DNA of 64,000 nucleotides from Staphylococcus kloosii (GCF_003019255.1 NZ_CP027846.1:310001-374000), one strand, 5' to 3'. Positions 52,508-63,326 are shown, numbered from the stretch's first letter. A program made the numbers and translations. The notes: a model not told the origin generated them from the letters alone.

Positions 52508-53410
52508 ATGCGCTTATTAGATAAAATAGCTCTACCAGGAGCAGTCGTTTTAGATGGTGGTTTGGCAACGACATTAGAAAGCTATGGCTGTGATTTAAAT
52601 ACTTCGTTATGGTCTAGTGAAGTATTACGTACTGAAGTTGAAAAAATTGAGCAAGCACATCAAGATTTTACTCATGCTGGCGCAGATATTGTTTTAACGA
52701 GTACCTATCAAGCTAGTTTTCCTACGTTTAAAAAGATTGGTTTAACAGATCAAGAGATTTGTAAACTATATGATAATGCTATAGATAGTATTAAAAATGC
52801 GACACATGACAATCAAGTTATAGTTGGGAGTTTAGGACCATATGGCGCATATTTAAGTGATGGTTCAGAATACACAGGAGCATACGACTTAACTAACGCA
52901 GATTACTATCAATTTCATTACCAAAGAATTGATGCGCTAATAACTCGAGGTATTCATGACTTTGTTTTTGAAACGACACCTTCTTTTTCAGAAATCAAAG
53001 CAATTGTAGAGACGATCATTCCACAATATAGTTCGGAAAACACATTTTGGATTTCGGTCACAATTGATGTAGGCGGTAATTTGTCTGACGGAACGCCGTT
53101 TGAAACAGTTGTAGATTACATCAAAAATCATCATGAAAGCGTACCTGTATTTGGCATTAATTGCTCTAAAGTAAGCGCGGTAAATAAAGCTATTGATAAG
53201 GGACTGATTAGTTTGCCTCAACAAGTTGCAATATACCCTAACGGTGGTGCAATTTTTAATGCTGAGTCTAAAACATGGTCTGATAATGGTGAACATGAAC
53301 AACTATTTGAAGCAATTCCACAGTGGATTGCTCAAGGCGTAAAAGTTGTCGGAGGTTGCTGCCAAGTAAGTCCGCAAGACATTGCGAGGATAGATAAGAT
53401 AGTTAAGTAG
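52508..53410 (+). CDS. mmuM: Homocysteine S-methyltransferase
   Basis: 300 residues. GAVVLDGGLATTLESYG start, TSTYQASFPTF, and the three zinc cysteines in FGINCSKVSA and VVGGCCQVSP. It transfers a methyl group from S-methylmethionine (or SAM) to homocysteine, giving methionine. The ATG directly follows the mmuP stop, with AAAGGAGC inside the end of mmuP, so they are coupled. Confidence 0.95.
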   Translation: MRLLDKIALPGAVVLDGGLATTLESYGCDLNTSLWSSEVLRTEVEKIEQAHQDFTHAGADIVLTSTYQASFPTFKKIGLTDQEICKLYDNAIDSIKNATHDNQVIVGSLGPYGAYLSDGSEYTGAYDLTNADYYQFHYQRIDALITRGIHDFVFETTPSFSEIKAIVETIIPQYSSENTFWISVTIDVGGNLSDGTPFETVVDYIKNHHESVPVFGINCSKVSAVNKAIDKGLISLPQQVAIYPNGGAIFNAESKTWSDNGEHEQLFEAIPQWIAQGVKVVGGCCQVSPQDIARIDKIVK

Positions 53411-53446
53411 GCTATTAAATATAAAATGATAGGTTCATATAATTAT

Positions 53447-53506
53447 AAAAGCGACAAGGTGTATCAAGGGAAATAGACTTAGATACGTATGCTTGTCGCT
53501 TTTTTT
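53447..53506. terminator. Bidirectional terminator between mmuM and ggt
   Basis: AAAAGCGACAAG (53447-53458) pairs with CTTGTCGCTTTT (53492-53503); T run on the plus strand and A run opposite. Confidence 0.82.
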
Positions 53507-53509
53507 GTA

Positions 53510-55672
53510 TTATCTTGTAATACTGTCTTTATCATAACGATAATATGCTGCAGCATCTTCATCGATACGTTGTTCAGCATTTTTACTCAGATAAAGGTCA
53601 TCATCGATAATGTTTATTGAGTAGTTAAGTTGTTTCGCTAAAGGTATTAATTGAATATATTCTTGATTTGTAAAAGATTGAATGTAATTAGCAAGTTTTT
53701 CGCGGCTTATACAAGTTGTATTATCTTTATCGTCAGTTGTACTGTCGTTATTAAAATTTCCACTTTCAACATCAACAGCAAAGGCGTGATCAGCTATGGT
53801 CAAATCAAGCCAATAAATATCGTCTTCTCGAAAAGCTTGAAACTTACGTAGAGGTAAGGCGACGTTGTTAACATACACGTTAAATTCTGGAATTTCATAA
53901 GTTTCTAGTTGCGGTGCTTGATTTCGTTTAATGTAGACGTTACCACCCATTACAGTGCCTTCACGTGTGTCATCGGCTCCACCAGAAACGAATACATGAG
54001 GTTGTATAGTGTTTATGTTTTCTGCGCTGCTTTTAGAATCGTTGTCTTGCTCACTATTAATCTTCCACTGACTATCGGTAGCGCCATTATTTTTATCATT
54101 ATTGTAATTAAATCTTAAGCCATGTACGTCACCGATATATGCTTCAGGCTTGCGCTCCATGGCATGCCCCTTATTAATTAGTTCTAAAATAATACTTTGG
54201 CTAAATTGGGGCTCCCATTCGATACGTGATGGGTTACTACTATATATACGTGGTTCATTTATAGCTTGTTGAATTGACATGTCAAAATCTAGGACATTGA
54301 TTATCGTTTGAACGACACAAGCAATAATACTAATTGCACCAGGAGAGCCGACCTCCATAAAAGGTTTAGCATCTTTCATAATTATAGTGGGCGTCATACT
54401 ACTGATTGAACGTTTGCCAGGTTCTATTTCATTGATGCCACCCTTAACCACGTCGAAGTCATTCATTGTCGTATTAAGGAGTAAGCCATAGCCTGGAACA
54501 GTAATACCAGAACCATAAATCATGCCAATAGAAGTAGTGAACGATGCGACATTACCATAACGATCTGTTACTGAATAATGGGTAGTTTCAGTATGTTGCT
54601 CGTCTATATTGGTATTAGATTGCTGTTCGCTGAATACGCCGTGATTAATATTAAAGTTTGCGTACTGACTTTGAATGTGGTTACTGCGATTTTTCAAATA
54701 ATCTTCATTCAATAATTCACTAATTGGTACGTGATGGAAAGTATTATCAGTACTGTATTGCGCACGGTCGCTATAAGCTAAATGCATTGCCTGGATCAAT
54801 GTATGAAGATATTGCGTTGATCGGCTACCCATATTTTTTAGATTAAATTGTTCCATCATTTTTAAAATTTGCAGTACGGTAATACCGCCAGAGCTTGAAG
54901 GGCCCATAGTATAGATATCATAGCCACGGTAATTTGCAGTAACAGGTGCTTTGATTTGAATATCATAATTGTGTAAATCCTCTAATGTCATTTGACCGCC
55001 AGCTTGATTAGTAGCTTGCACAATTTGATGTGCGATATCGCCATGATAAAAGGCATCAAAGCCGTTATCACGAACATATTCAAAGGTCTTTGAGAGTGCT
55101 GGCAGTCTAACCCAGTCACCTTCATGAAAGTAGTCATTTTCAGCATTAGTATAGGTTGCATAAGTTTCGGGGTACTTTTTAATACGCTCGATTTGATGCC
55201 ATGAATATTTTTGCGTTGCCCAATTTGCACGGTGGCCTTCCTGTGCCAGTTGAATTGCTGGGTTGATTAAATTAGCTAACTCTAATGTTGCATAATTGTC
55301 CATTAAGTAATCAAATAGTTTTGGAATGCCTGGAATTCCAATGGCGGAACCATGTGTACTAAGGTCAAAAAATGACAGGTGGTTGCCGTCGTTATCTAGA
55401 TAAAATTCGGTGTCTACATGGCTTGGTGCAGTTTCACGAGCATCAAATGTTGTTACCTGCTGAGTAGTATGATCATAGTATAATAAATAACCACCGCCAC
55501 CTAAGCCAGACATATAGGGCTCTACAACATTTAGTATGCATTGAATAGCGATAACGGCATCGATTGCCGTACCACCTTGGTCTAAGATGTCTTTACCTAC
55601 TTTGGCTGCAATAGGGTGTGATACTGATACTAGGCCCTCTGATGATGCTGTAACGTCAGATTGATTGTCCAT
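53510..55672 (-). CDS. ggt: Gamma-glutamyltransferase of the glutathione utilisation operon
   Basis: 720 residues, longer than common bacterial Ggt. Amino half EGLVSVSHPIAAKVGKDILD and GGTAIDAVIA; the autoprocessing/catalytic Thr is in TETTHYSVTDRYGN (about residue 363); lid and oxyanion region YGLLLNTTMNDF and GKRSISSMTPTI. No signal peptide, so it acts in the cytoplasm. It splits glutathione to glutamate and Cys-Gly. A hydrophilic insertion (about 520-560) and an extra tail explain the length. AGGAGGTC precedes the ATG; it is the last gene of gisBCD-ggt. Confidence 0.92.
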   Translation of the reverse strand: MDNQSDVTASSEGLVSVSHPIAAKVGKDILDQGGTAIDAVIAIQCILNVVEPYMSGLGGGGYLLYYDHTTQQVTTFDARETAPSHVDTEFYLDNDGNHLSFFDLSTHGSAIGIPGIPKLFDYLMDNYATLELANLINPAIQLAQEGHRANWATQKYSWHQIERIKKYPETYATYTNAENDYFHEGDWVRLPALSKTFEYVRDNGFDAFYHGDIAHQIVQATNQAGGQMTLEDLHNYDIQIKAPVTANYRGYDIYTMGPSSSGGITVLQILKMMEQFNLKNMGSRSTQYLHTLIQAMHLAYSDRAQYSTDNTFHHVPISELLNEDYLKNRSNHIQSQYANFNINHGVFSEQQSNTNIDEQHTETTHYSVTDRYGNVASFTTSIGMIYGSGITVPGYGLLLNTTMNDFDVVKGGINEIEPGKRSISSMTPTIIMKDAKPFMEVGSPGAISIIACVVQTIINVLDFDMSIQQAINEPRIYSSNPSRIEWEPQFSQSIILELINKGHAMERKPEAYIGDVHGLRFNYNNDKNNGATDSQWKINSEQDNDSKSSAENINTIQPHVFVSGGADDTREGTVMGGNVYIKRNQAPQLETYEIPEFNVYVNNVALPLRKFQAFREDDIYWLDLTIADHAFAVDVESGNFNNDSTTDDKDNTTCISREKLANYIQSFTNQEYIQLIPLAKQLNYSINIIDDDLYLSKNAEQRIDEDAAAYYRYDKDSITR

Positions 55673-55796
55673 ATGATGACCTCCTATGTCTGTTTCAAAT
55701 TAAAGTGAACAACATATTAAAATATAGGTGTTGTTACAACGCTATTTAGCTCTTTAAATTGTATGATAACGATATTAGAACAGCGCGTTTTTAATA

Positions 55797-57593
55797 TTAA
55801 TGATGGTGCTTTTGGTATTTATCCATAATCTTCTGAGCATCATCTAAATCTCTGTGTTGCTTATTACCTGTATTTAGCAATGGTGTGACAGGTGATGCAA
55901 TATTAAACTTATCGCCACGGTAGAATTTTATATATTGCTGTTGATCGACCGCATCGACAACAGCACGACGCAATTCAGGATGTTTTTTGAAAGTACCGTG
56001 TTTAATATTAGTTAATAAGAAGACAGACTCGCTACCCATTTTACGTTTAATTGTTAAATTATCATCTGATTTGATTAAGTCGAAGTTTTTCTGGTCTGCA
56101 TCAGATAATACATCGACAGAATGGTTTCTTAATTCAGATAAGGCACTGTCTGGGTCATCATTAAATCTTAAGGCAATATTTTTTATAGGAGCGCGGCCAT
56201 AGTTGCTTTGCCCGTGTTCGTTAAAGCCTGGGTTACGTTCGAATGATGCCTGATAATTTGTTTTCTTAGTCATAATATAAGGGCCACTCGCATATAAGCT
56301 GTTTTTGCCACTATCTTTTGTTGGAATGGTACTTGGATCGCCATATGGTTTGTCATTGTTTTTATTGTTCATTGCAGTTACATGAGACTTAGATAATATG
56401 CCTGCAGATGAATGTGTAAGATAATTAACTTCTTTTGGCATTGATTGGTCTGTGGTAATTTTAACGACTTGATATTTACCTTCTTTATTGTTTACTGCTG
56501 CATCATTATTAGTTAATGATTTAACATTTAACTTTTTATCTTTAGTCAATGCGTCCCAAACACTGTTATTATTTGAGGTTTGTGTGTCTTTTAATTGGTT
56601 AATATTTGATACCTTAGCAATATTCTTAATGTGTGAATGCATATTATAAGTTGTATTATCTGGTACTGAATTTTTATCACGAGCGCGATCCAATGAAAAC
56701 TTAACGTCGTCTGCTGTAACACGTTCATTTGTTTTTTCGGCTTTACCATTTTCTACTTTTGCAAAATAATCGTCGTCTCTTAATAAGAAGTAAAAGGCTG
56801 TATGGTCTTTATTTGTCGCGTAACTATGGCTGAGCGAGCCTTTAGTTGTAATGCTATTATCTTTATCCAATGTTAATAGACGTGTATACATGTTCATATC
56901 TATGCCATAGACAGACGGTGCAATAGAACGTATTGGATCGAGTGATGCGAGTTCACTGTCTTCTTGAGAAATAACAAGTGGTCGCTTGTCACGATTTTGT
57001 TTGTTATTGTAATCAAAACTTTGCCAAAAGAGTGCGCGAGATATAGGTAACATAACGCGCTTAGGATTAATTACTTTATTATCGAAAACGAGATTTTTTT
57101 TAGAACCATATAAAGGTGCTAAATAACCTTCTTTAAAAACAACTTCATCTTCTAATTGTTTATAGGTCTTTTTAGCTTTACTATCTGTTTCTTGAGAAGC
57201 TTTATTTAATAATTTATCTACATGTTTATCACTCAGCAAACTATTAGAGCCACCCGTTTTGAAAAGGGCACTCACAGAGTAATTTGGGTCACCAAAAACA
57301 GTAGTCCAGTCATCTATAGCAATATCATAGTTACCAGCTTCACGTTGTGAGCGGAAACTACCATAGTCAGGTTGTATATTCATTTTTACATTAAATCCAG
57401 CGTCTTCTAATTGAGCTTTGGCAATATTCATTTCATCTTCGTATGATGATTGCCCTAGAAAACTTATAGTTGGTCGTTTACCTTTAACTTCAACTTTATG
57501 TTCTTTTTTAGGTAAATCAGACTTCGTAGGTACACTGCATGCACTTAAAGTTAGTGCAGCAATTAATGTGACGGTTGCCAATCTTTTTTTCAA
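55797..57593 (-). CDS. gisD: GisD-like glutathione-binding lipoprotein (ABC SBP family 5)
   Basis: 598 residues. Signal peptide and lipobox LSAC (Cys19). It is a family-5 extracellular solute-binding protein: DPNYSVSALFKTGG and RPLVISQEDSELASLDPIRS, with FYFLLRDDDYFAKVENGK. Order with two permeases, a double ATPase and ggt matches the S. aureus glutathione import system GisABCD-Ggt. A His-rich end (KYQKHHH) is a minor curiosity. The assignment to glutathione rests on synteny. Confidence 0.85.
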   Translation of the reverse strand: MKKRLATVTLIAALTLSACSVPTKSDLPKKEHKVEVKGKRPTISFLGQSSYEDEMNIAKAQLEDAGFNVKMNIQPDYGSFRSQREAGNYDIAIDDWTTVFGDPNYSVSALFKTGGSNSLLSDKHVDKLLNKASQETDSKAKKTYKQLEDEVVFKEGYLAPLYGSKKNLVFDNKVINPKRVMLPISRALFWQSFDYNNKQNRDKRPLVISQEDSELASLDPIRSIAPSVYGIDMNMYTRLLTLDKDNSITTKGSLSHSYATNKDHTAFYFLLRDDDYFAKVENGKAEKTNERVTADDVKFSLDRARDKNSVPDNTTYNMHSHIKNIAKVSNINQLKDTQTSNNNSVWDALTKDKKLNVKSLTNNDAAVNNKEGKYQVVKITTDQSMPKEVNYLTHSSAGILSKSHVTAMNNKNNDKPYGDPSTIPTKDSGKNSLYASGPYIMTKKTNYQASFERNPGFNEHGQSNYGRAPIKNIALRFNDDPDSALSELRNHSVDVLSDADQKNFDLIKSDDNLTIKRKMGSESVFLLTNIKHGTFKKHPELRRAVVDAVDQQQYIKFYRGDKFNIASPVTPLLNTGNKQHRDLDDAQKIMDKYQKHHH

Positions 57594-57611
57594 AATGTCA
57601 TCCCCTTTCGC

Positions 57612-58760
57612 TTATTGAACTTTTGGATCAAGTGCGTCACGTACGGCATCGCCAATAAAGTTAAAGGCAAGAACGAGTAACATAATACATAACCCAGGAA
57701 ATATTGCGAGATTACTATGTGTTTCAAGATAAGTACTACCTGTACGTAATATATTGCCCCATTCAGGTACTTCTGGCGCTACGCCAAGGCCTAGGAAGCT
57801 TAAACCACTTGTTGTTAATACGACCGCGCCTATATTTAATGAAAAACGTATAATGATAGGGGCTAAAGCATTTGGGAAAATATAACTCCATAGTATACGT
57901 GGTGTTTGTTCTCCTGAAATAATGGCAGCTTCAACGTACTCAGTACGTTTAACTTCTAATACATTCGCACGCATAGTACGAGCAAAAGAAGGAATATTAC
58001 CAATGCTTAAGGCGATGATTAAATTGGTTGTACTTGCACCAAATGATGCGATAATTGCAACTGCTAACAGTAATGAAGGAATCGCAAAGAATACATCGAG
58101 AATTCTCATAATGCCATTGTCTGCTTTAGTGAAGTAACCAGCAAGCGTGCCTAAAAGCATGCCAAATATCATTGCAATAATAACCGATACTATCGATATA
58201 AAGAACGTTAATTTTGCACCTGCGATGATACGCGTGAATAAGTCACGTCCAAAATCATCAGTTCCAAATGGATGTGCCCAACTCGGATTTTGCAATAAAG
58301 CATTAAAGTGATTTTGCGTTGCTAATGACGTATCAAATGTGAAAATAGAAGTGATTGATAAGGTCAACATATAAACCAAAATCACCATACCAATAAGTGC
58401 AATTTTATTTTGGCGTACTTTATAAATGAAATTTTCCCAACTATTATAAATACCATATTTTGATGTTTGTTCATTGCGCAAAATCGTGATGAACATAAGC
58501 AATGAAAAAATATTTCCGGTACAAGTAGTTATAAGAAGGAACAGGTAAACTAACAAGCGTATTATTGAATTTGTCTGCCATTTTGAATAGGATAAGCCGA
58601 TACATAATGTTAATAAAGTTACTACAATAAGTATCGTTTCACCCAAGTAAAATCTATCTGCGACATAGCCTTTAAACATATTGATACATGTCGTTAATAT
58701 TACTAGTATAAATGTGACTACTGAGAGTAAAGTGAAATATTTTAATGTTTGTTGTTTCAT
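57612..58760 (-). CDS. gisC: GisC-like ABC permease
   Basis: About 382 residues. An extra amino-terminal region with three or so helices precedes the DppC/OppC-type core (ALIGMVILVYM ... THPFGTDDFGRDLFTRIIAGA-like HPFGTDDFGRDLFTRII, coupling motif EAAIISGEQTPRILWSYIFP). It forms the channel with gisB. ATG at 58760 has AAGGGAG upstream; a longer frame overlapping gisB is rejected. Four bases separate it from the gisB stop. Confidence 0.86.
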   Translation of the reverse strand: MKQQTLKYFTLLSVVTFILVILTTCINMFKGYVADRFYLGETILIVVTLLTLCIGLSYSKWQTNSIIRLLVYLFLLITTCTGNIFSLLMFITILRNEQTSKYGIYNSWENFIYKVRQNKIALIGMVILVYMLTLSITSIFTFDTSLATQNHFNALLQNPSWAHPFGTDDFGRDLFTRIIAGAKLTFFISIVSVIIAMIFGMLLGTLAGYFTKADNGIMRILDVFFAIPSLLLAVAIIASFGASTTNLIIALSIGNIPSFARTMRANVLEVKRTEYVEAAIISGEQTPRILWSYIFPNALAPIIIRFSLNIGAVVLTTSGLSFLGLGVAPEVPEWGNILRTGSTYLETHSNLAIFPGLCIMLLVLAFNFIGDAVRDALDPKVQ

Positions 58761-58764
58761 AGCG

Positions 58765-60105
58765 TTACTCCCTTTCCTTAATTTCACTACGTATTTTTGG
58801 ATCTACAATAGCGTAAAAAATATCTATCGCAAGGTTAGCTAGCGATATAACAATAGAAATATATACTACACCGCCCATAATGGCTGGAATGTCTGGTATA
58901 AATTGTTTTTGAACGATATAACGACCGATACCATTAATGTTAAAGACTTGTTCTGTTACCGCAGCGCCTCCTAATAAATCGGCTACGAGTAAGCCAATCA
59001 ATGTGATGATAGGAATAATGGCATTTTTTAAAATGTGTCGTGTAATAACTTGTTGCGATGACAACCCTTTGGCATAAGCAGTCATAACATAGTCATTGCG
59101 CATAACTTCTAATACAGATGAACGTGTCATACGTGTAATAGAAGCGGCTACAGCAGTACCTACCACAATCACTGGCAAAATAAGTGTTAACGGGTTATTT
59201 GGCATATAAGATGGTGGTAAAATGTCTAACTTTAACGAGAAGGCAAGTATAAAGATTAACCCTTGCCAGAAATTTGGAATAGATAAACCTATTAATGCAA
59301 TTATCATTAAAATAACGTCTAACCATGTGTTACGCTTAATTGCGCTAATAATACCAATAGGAATGGCAATAACAATCGCAATAATTAATGAAATTAAAGC
59401 AATGAGTAAAGTAACAGGAATACGTATGAAAATAGCATGAATAACGTTTTCATTACCTTTATATGATGTTCCTAAATCGAAGGTGAATACGCCTTTAATG
59501 GCATTCCAAAGTTGCGCTAAATAGGATTGGTCAAGGTTATGGCTAGCATTAAATTGATGTACTTGATCTTTTGTTGCTTCTGGGCCCAAAATGCTATAAG
59601 CTGCATCCAATGGTGAAAGATATAGTATTGTAAAAACAACAAAAATAACGCCTACGATAACGAATAAAGCCATTACGAAACGTTCAAAAATATATCTTAC
59701 GATTGGATTTAAATAAAAGCATAATAAAATAAATAGCGGGAAGGCACAAATAACTTTGATAACTGGGAATCTGCCAGTTATCAAAGTTGTGTAATATGAT
59801 ACAAAGTCATTTGTAGGCTGCTTAGCATTATAACGATACCGATGATTATATATGCGTTGCGCTTCTTTCCTAAGCTTGTTATCATTTTTGTCCTGTTTTA
59901 AATAACTATATTTCTTTTTTAAAGCTGCTACAATTGAATCGAGTTCTGATTGTTGCACGGTACTTACATGTTGTTTACCTTGAATAAAATATTTAATTAC
60001 GGCATAAATAAATAACGGTAAACTTAAAATTGAAAAAATTATACGATAAAAATATTTACCATATAAGGGCTTGAAAGCGTGACGAAATGGTTGCACAAAA
60101 TTCAC
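58765..60105 (-). CDS. gisB: GisB-like ABC permease
   Basis: 446 residues. The first ~140 residues are an unusual, partly hydrophilic extension (QHVSTVQQSELDSIVAALKK), then a DppB/OppB permease core: FVMALFVIVGVIFVVFTILY, LIALISLIIAIVIAIPIGII and coupling motif YVMTAYAKGLSSQQVITRHI. It pairs with gisC to import glutathione. First gene of the leftward unit; gisA is divergent 82 bases away. Confidence 0.86.
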   Translation of the reverse strand: MNFVQPFRHAFKPLYGKYFYRIIFSILSLPLFIYAVIKYFIQGKQHVSTVQQSELDSIVAALKKKYSYLKQDKNDNKLRKEAQRIYNHRYRYNAKQPTNDFVSYYTTLITGRFPVIKVICAFPLFILLCFYLNPIVRYIFERFVMALFVIVGVIFVVFTILYLSPLDAAYSILGPEATKDQVHQFNASHNLDQSYLAQLWNAIKGVFTFDLGTSYKGNENVIHAIFIRIPVTLLIALISLIIAIVIAIPIGIISAIKRNTWLDVILMIIALIGLSIPNFWQGLIFILAFSLKLDILPPSYMPNNPLTLILPVIVVGTAVAASITRMTRSSVLEVMRNDYVMTAYAKGLSSQQVITRHILKNAIIPIITLIGLLVADLLGGAAVTEQVFNINGIGRYIVQKQFIPDIPAIMGGVVYISIVISLANLAIDIFYAIVDPKIRSEIKERE

Positions 60106-60187
60106 CTCTTGTAAGTTAAAGTCGACTAGATTAATATGATATACAAGTATAGTTGAAAAATTACGTTTTGTGAATAGGGGTGTTTGA

Positions 60188-61795
60188 ATGACGAATTTAT
60201 TAGAAGTAAATCATCTGGGTATATCGTTCGATTATGACAATAGAAGTGTCGAAGCGGTTAAGGATGTGAGCTTTAATTTAGAAAAGAGAAAAATACTTGG
60301 TATTGTTGGGGAATCTGGTTCAGGCAAAAGTGTTACGGCAAAGTCAATTATGAAATTATTGCCTGATTATCCTAACCACACAATTTCTGGTGAAATTTTA
60401 TTTGATGGTGAAGATATTAATAAACTAAACCGTAAACAAATTCAGCAATATCGTGGTAAAGATGTAGCGATGATATTCCAAGACCCTATTTCTTCACTAA
60501 ATCCAAGAATGGCAATTGGAAAGCAAATTACAGAAGTGATTTTTCAACATAAGAAAATATCTAAAAGCGCAGCTAAAAAAATGGCTATGGATATTTTAGA
60601 AAAAGTAGGTATTCAAAATCTAGAGCGTAATTTTAATGCTTATCCTTATGAATTTTCTGGTGGTATGCGTCAACGTGTCATGATTGCCATGGCTTTAGTT
60701 CTCGAACCACGTGTATTAATCGCTGACGAACCGACTACTGCGTTAGATGTAAGTACACAAAATCAACTGTTAGAGTTAATGAAATCATTATATGAACATA
60801 TAGAAACATCAATTATTTTTATTACTCATGATTTAAGTGTAGTCTATCAGTTTTGTGACGACATGATTGTGATGAAAGAGGGCGCAGTTGTTGAACGTGG
60901 CGATGTTAAATCTGTCTTTGATAATCCACAAAATGCATATACACAACGATTAATTGATGCTATACCAGATTTACATGCACCGAAACAACCACGAAGTAAC
61001 ATAAGTGACGAAAAGATATTAACCTTTGATCATGTATCGGTTGATTATCCAGCTTCGAAAGGTCAAAGTTTTAGAGCGGTGAATGATGTATCTATCAATA
61101 TTCGAAAAGGCGAATCACTTGGTATAGTTGGCGAATCTGGCTCAGGTAAATCTTCTTTAGCAAAGACGGTTGTAGGTTTGAATGGAGTATCTGAAGGAGC
61201 TGTGTGGTATAAAGGGTTACCATTACATTTATTTAGACAAAGCGAAATGACGAGCTTAAGAAAAGAAATTCAAATGATTTTTCAAGATCCATATGCCTCT
61301 ATTAATCCACGCTTTAAAGTGATAGATATTATAGGACGACCGCTTAAAATACATGGCTATATAAATAATAATAAAGATTTAAAGACACAAGTTATTACGT
61401 TATTGGAAAAAGTAGGATTAGATGAATCTTATTTATATCGTTATCCTCATGAGTTATCAGGTGGACAAAGGCAACGTGTCAGTATAGCACGTGCTATTTC
61501 GATAGAACCTGAGGTTATTGTGTGTGATGAAGCAGTTTCTGCATTAGATGTATCAATTCAACAAGAAATTATTCAATTGTTGAAACGACTACAAGAAGAA
61601 ATGAATATGACCTATATTTTTATCACACATGATATGGGTGTGATTAAAGAAATGAGCGACCGTATCGCCGTGATGCAACAAGGGCGAGTCGTTGAGTTAA
61701 ATGATGCTGAAAGTGTTATTGAAAATCCACAGGCCGATTACACACAACGCTTATTATCTGAAGTGCCTACAGTGCCTTCAAGACATGCGAAATAG
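60188..61795 (+). CDS. gisA: GisA-like ABC ATPase with two nucleotide-binding domains
   Basis: 535 residues; two fused oligopeptide-type ATPase domains. The first has Walker A GESGSGKSVTAKS (about residue 42), signature YEFSGGMRQRV and Walker B VLIADEPTTALD. The second has GESGSGKSSLAKT (about 318), HELSGGQRQRVSIARA and VIVCDEAVSALD. Both are complete. It would power gisBC. It is transcribed away from gisBCD-ggt, so a shared promoter region of 82 bases must drive both arms. Confidence 0.9.
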   Translation: MTNLLEVNHLGISFDYDNRSVEAVKDVSFNLEKRKILGIVGESGSGKSVTAKSIMKLLPDYPNHTISGEILFDGEDINKLNRKQIQQYRGKDVAMIFQDPISSLNPRMAIGKQITEVIFQHKKISKSAAKKMAMDILEKVGIQNLERNFNAYPYEFSGGMRQRVMIAMALVLEPRVLIADEPTTALDVSTQNQLLELMKSLYEHIETSIIFITHDLSVVYQFCDDMIVMKEGAVVERGDVKSVFDNPQNAYTQRLIDAIPDLHAPKQPRSNISDEKILTFDHVSVDYPASKGQSFRAVNDVSINIRKGESLGIVGESGSGKSSLAKTVVGLNGVSEGAVWYKGLPLHLFRQSEMTSLRKEIQMIFQDPYASINPRFKVIDIIGRPLKIHGYINNNKDLKTQVITLLEKVGLDESYLYRYPHELSGGQRQRVSIARAISIEPEVIVCDEAVSALDVSIQQEIIQLLKRLQEEMNMTYIFITHDMGVIKEMSDRIAVMQQGRVVELNDAESVIENPQADYTQRLLSEVPTVPSRHAK

Positions 61796-62059
61796 ATTAG
61801 CTAGTTATAGAGCGTATTAAGCATAAAGATAGAGATACAAACTTTAATAAACAAACTTGGTTTAACAATTGAGTAAATAGTAAATTTAATATTATGGATG
61901 AGAATGGTCGTTTTAATTTTGAAGCGATCATTTTTCGTTATTTAAAACATGTAATAGATATTAGAACTTCAAATTCGTGTAAACTGTATTTTCAATCAGA
62001 GACGTTGAATTGCAAATAACGTAGTGAAATTTCAATTTTTTAATAAGGAGAAATGACCA

Positions 62060-63262
62060 TTGGATAATCAAGATAATACAAACCGTATATTAAAGTTGGG
62101 TTTCGTTGGTGCGGTATATGCTTTTATGATTGTTATGATGGGGACGACGCTGCCGACGCCACTATACCCGCTGTATAGTAATGTATTTCAATTATCTCCA
62201 TTAATGATTACTGTTATTTATGCCGTATATGCAGTAGGTGTTATCGGTGGATTACTTGTATTTGGACAGTTATCAGATCGTATTGGCAGACGTTATGTAC
62301 TTATTCCTGGAATTATTTTGTCTATTATTAGTGCAATCGTCTTTCTATTTGCGTCAAACGTAGGTTTATTACTGTTAGGGAGAGTTGTTTCTGGTCTTTC
62401 TGCAGGCTTATTTACTAGTACGGCTACAACAACCATTGTGAATTTAGCACCTGACGATAAAAAGAACCAGGCGTCAACCATTGCCAGCAGTGTTAATATG
62501 TTAGGTCTAGGTTTTGGGCCATTACTTTGTGGCGTGCTCGCTCAATATCTTCCATACGCGTTACATTTAGTCTTTATTGTCGATATTGTGTTATTAATAC
62601 CGGCATTTATTGGTATTTGGTTGATGCCAGAACCTATCAAAGATAAACAAAGTTTTCGTATTAAAGTTCAAAAATTGAGTGTTCCTAGTAACATTAGAGG
62701 GACATTTATTTATGCAGTAATACCAGTTTTTGTAGGATTTTCAATGCTAGGTCTATTCACGGCGATATCTCCCAATTTCTTAGGAGAAATCTTGAATATT
62801 CAAAACAAAGCAATTATTGGATTAACAGTATTTTTAGTATTCTGTGCTTCCACAGTCGGTCAATTATTATTCAAACAAAAATCAGACTATAGTGTGCTGA
62901 TGTTAGGTAGTGCGACATTGATCGTAGGTGTTATTTTAGTAGGTATTTCATTGCTACTTAGTTCATATGTCTTATTACTTATAGGGGCAATTGTTTCAGG
63001 ATTAGGTCAGGCGTTTAGCTTTCGTGCAGGCTTATCCACGGTAAATAGCGTGTCGCCACAAGACAAACAGGCTGAAATCACTTCAACGTTCTTTACGATT
63101 GCTTATATAGCGATTTCCATTCCTGTAGTAGGTGTAGGGTTATTACAATTAGGACTTGCTATTCAAGGTGCCGGTCTTACGTTTAGTATTATTGTCGTGC
63201 TACTCGCAATTATTTCGCTAGTGTTATTACTGTTAAATCATAAAAATACGCAGCAAGAATAA
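62060..63262 (+). CDS. MFS transporter (DHA1-type, probable exporter)
   Basis: 400 residues, 12 helices. Motif A region FGQLSDRIGRRYVL after helix 2, GRVVSGLSAGLFTSTATTTI, and GLGFGPLLCGVLAQYLP (motif C-like) in helix 5. This is a drug/metabolite exporter-like MFS protein of unknown substrate. TTG start at 62060 behind AAGGAG; an alternative ATG just upstream is out of frame. The spacer after gisA (61796-62059) has no gene. Confidence 0.82.
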   Translation: MDNQDNTNRILKLGFVGAVYAFMIVMMGTTLPTPLYPLYSNVFQLSPLMITVIYAVYAVGVIGGLLVFGQLSDRIGRRYVLIPGIILSIISAIVFLFASNVGLLLLGRVVSGLSAGLFTSTATTTIVNLAPDDKKNQASTIASSVNMLGLGFGPLLCGVLAQYLPYALHLVFIVDIVLLIPAFIGIWLMPEPIKDKQSFRIKVQKLSVPSNIRGTFIYAVIPVFVGFSMLGLFTAISPNFLGEILNIQNKAIIGLTVFLVFCASTVGQLLFKQKSDYSVLMLGSATLIVGVILVGISLLLSSYVLLLIGAIVSGLGQAFSFRAGLSTVNSVSPQDKQAEITSTFFTIAYIAISIPVVGVGLLQLGLAIQGAGLTFSIIVVLLAIISLVLLLLNHKNTQQE

Positions 63263-63326
63263 GGATAAATAGATATGATATTATTCGCTTTATAATTCTA
63301 ATGTTAAAACGTGAGGTGGTGAGTCG

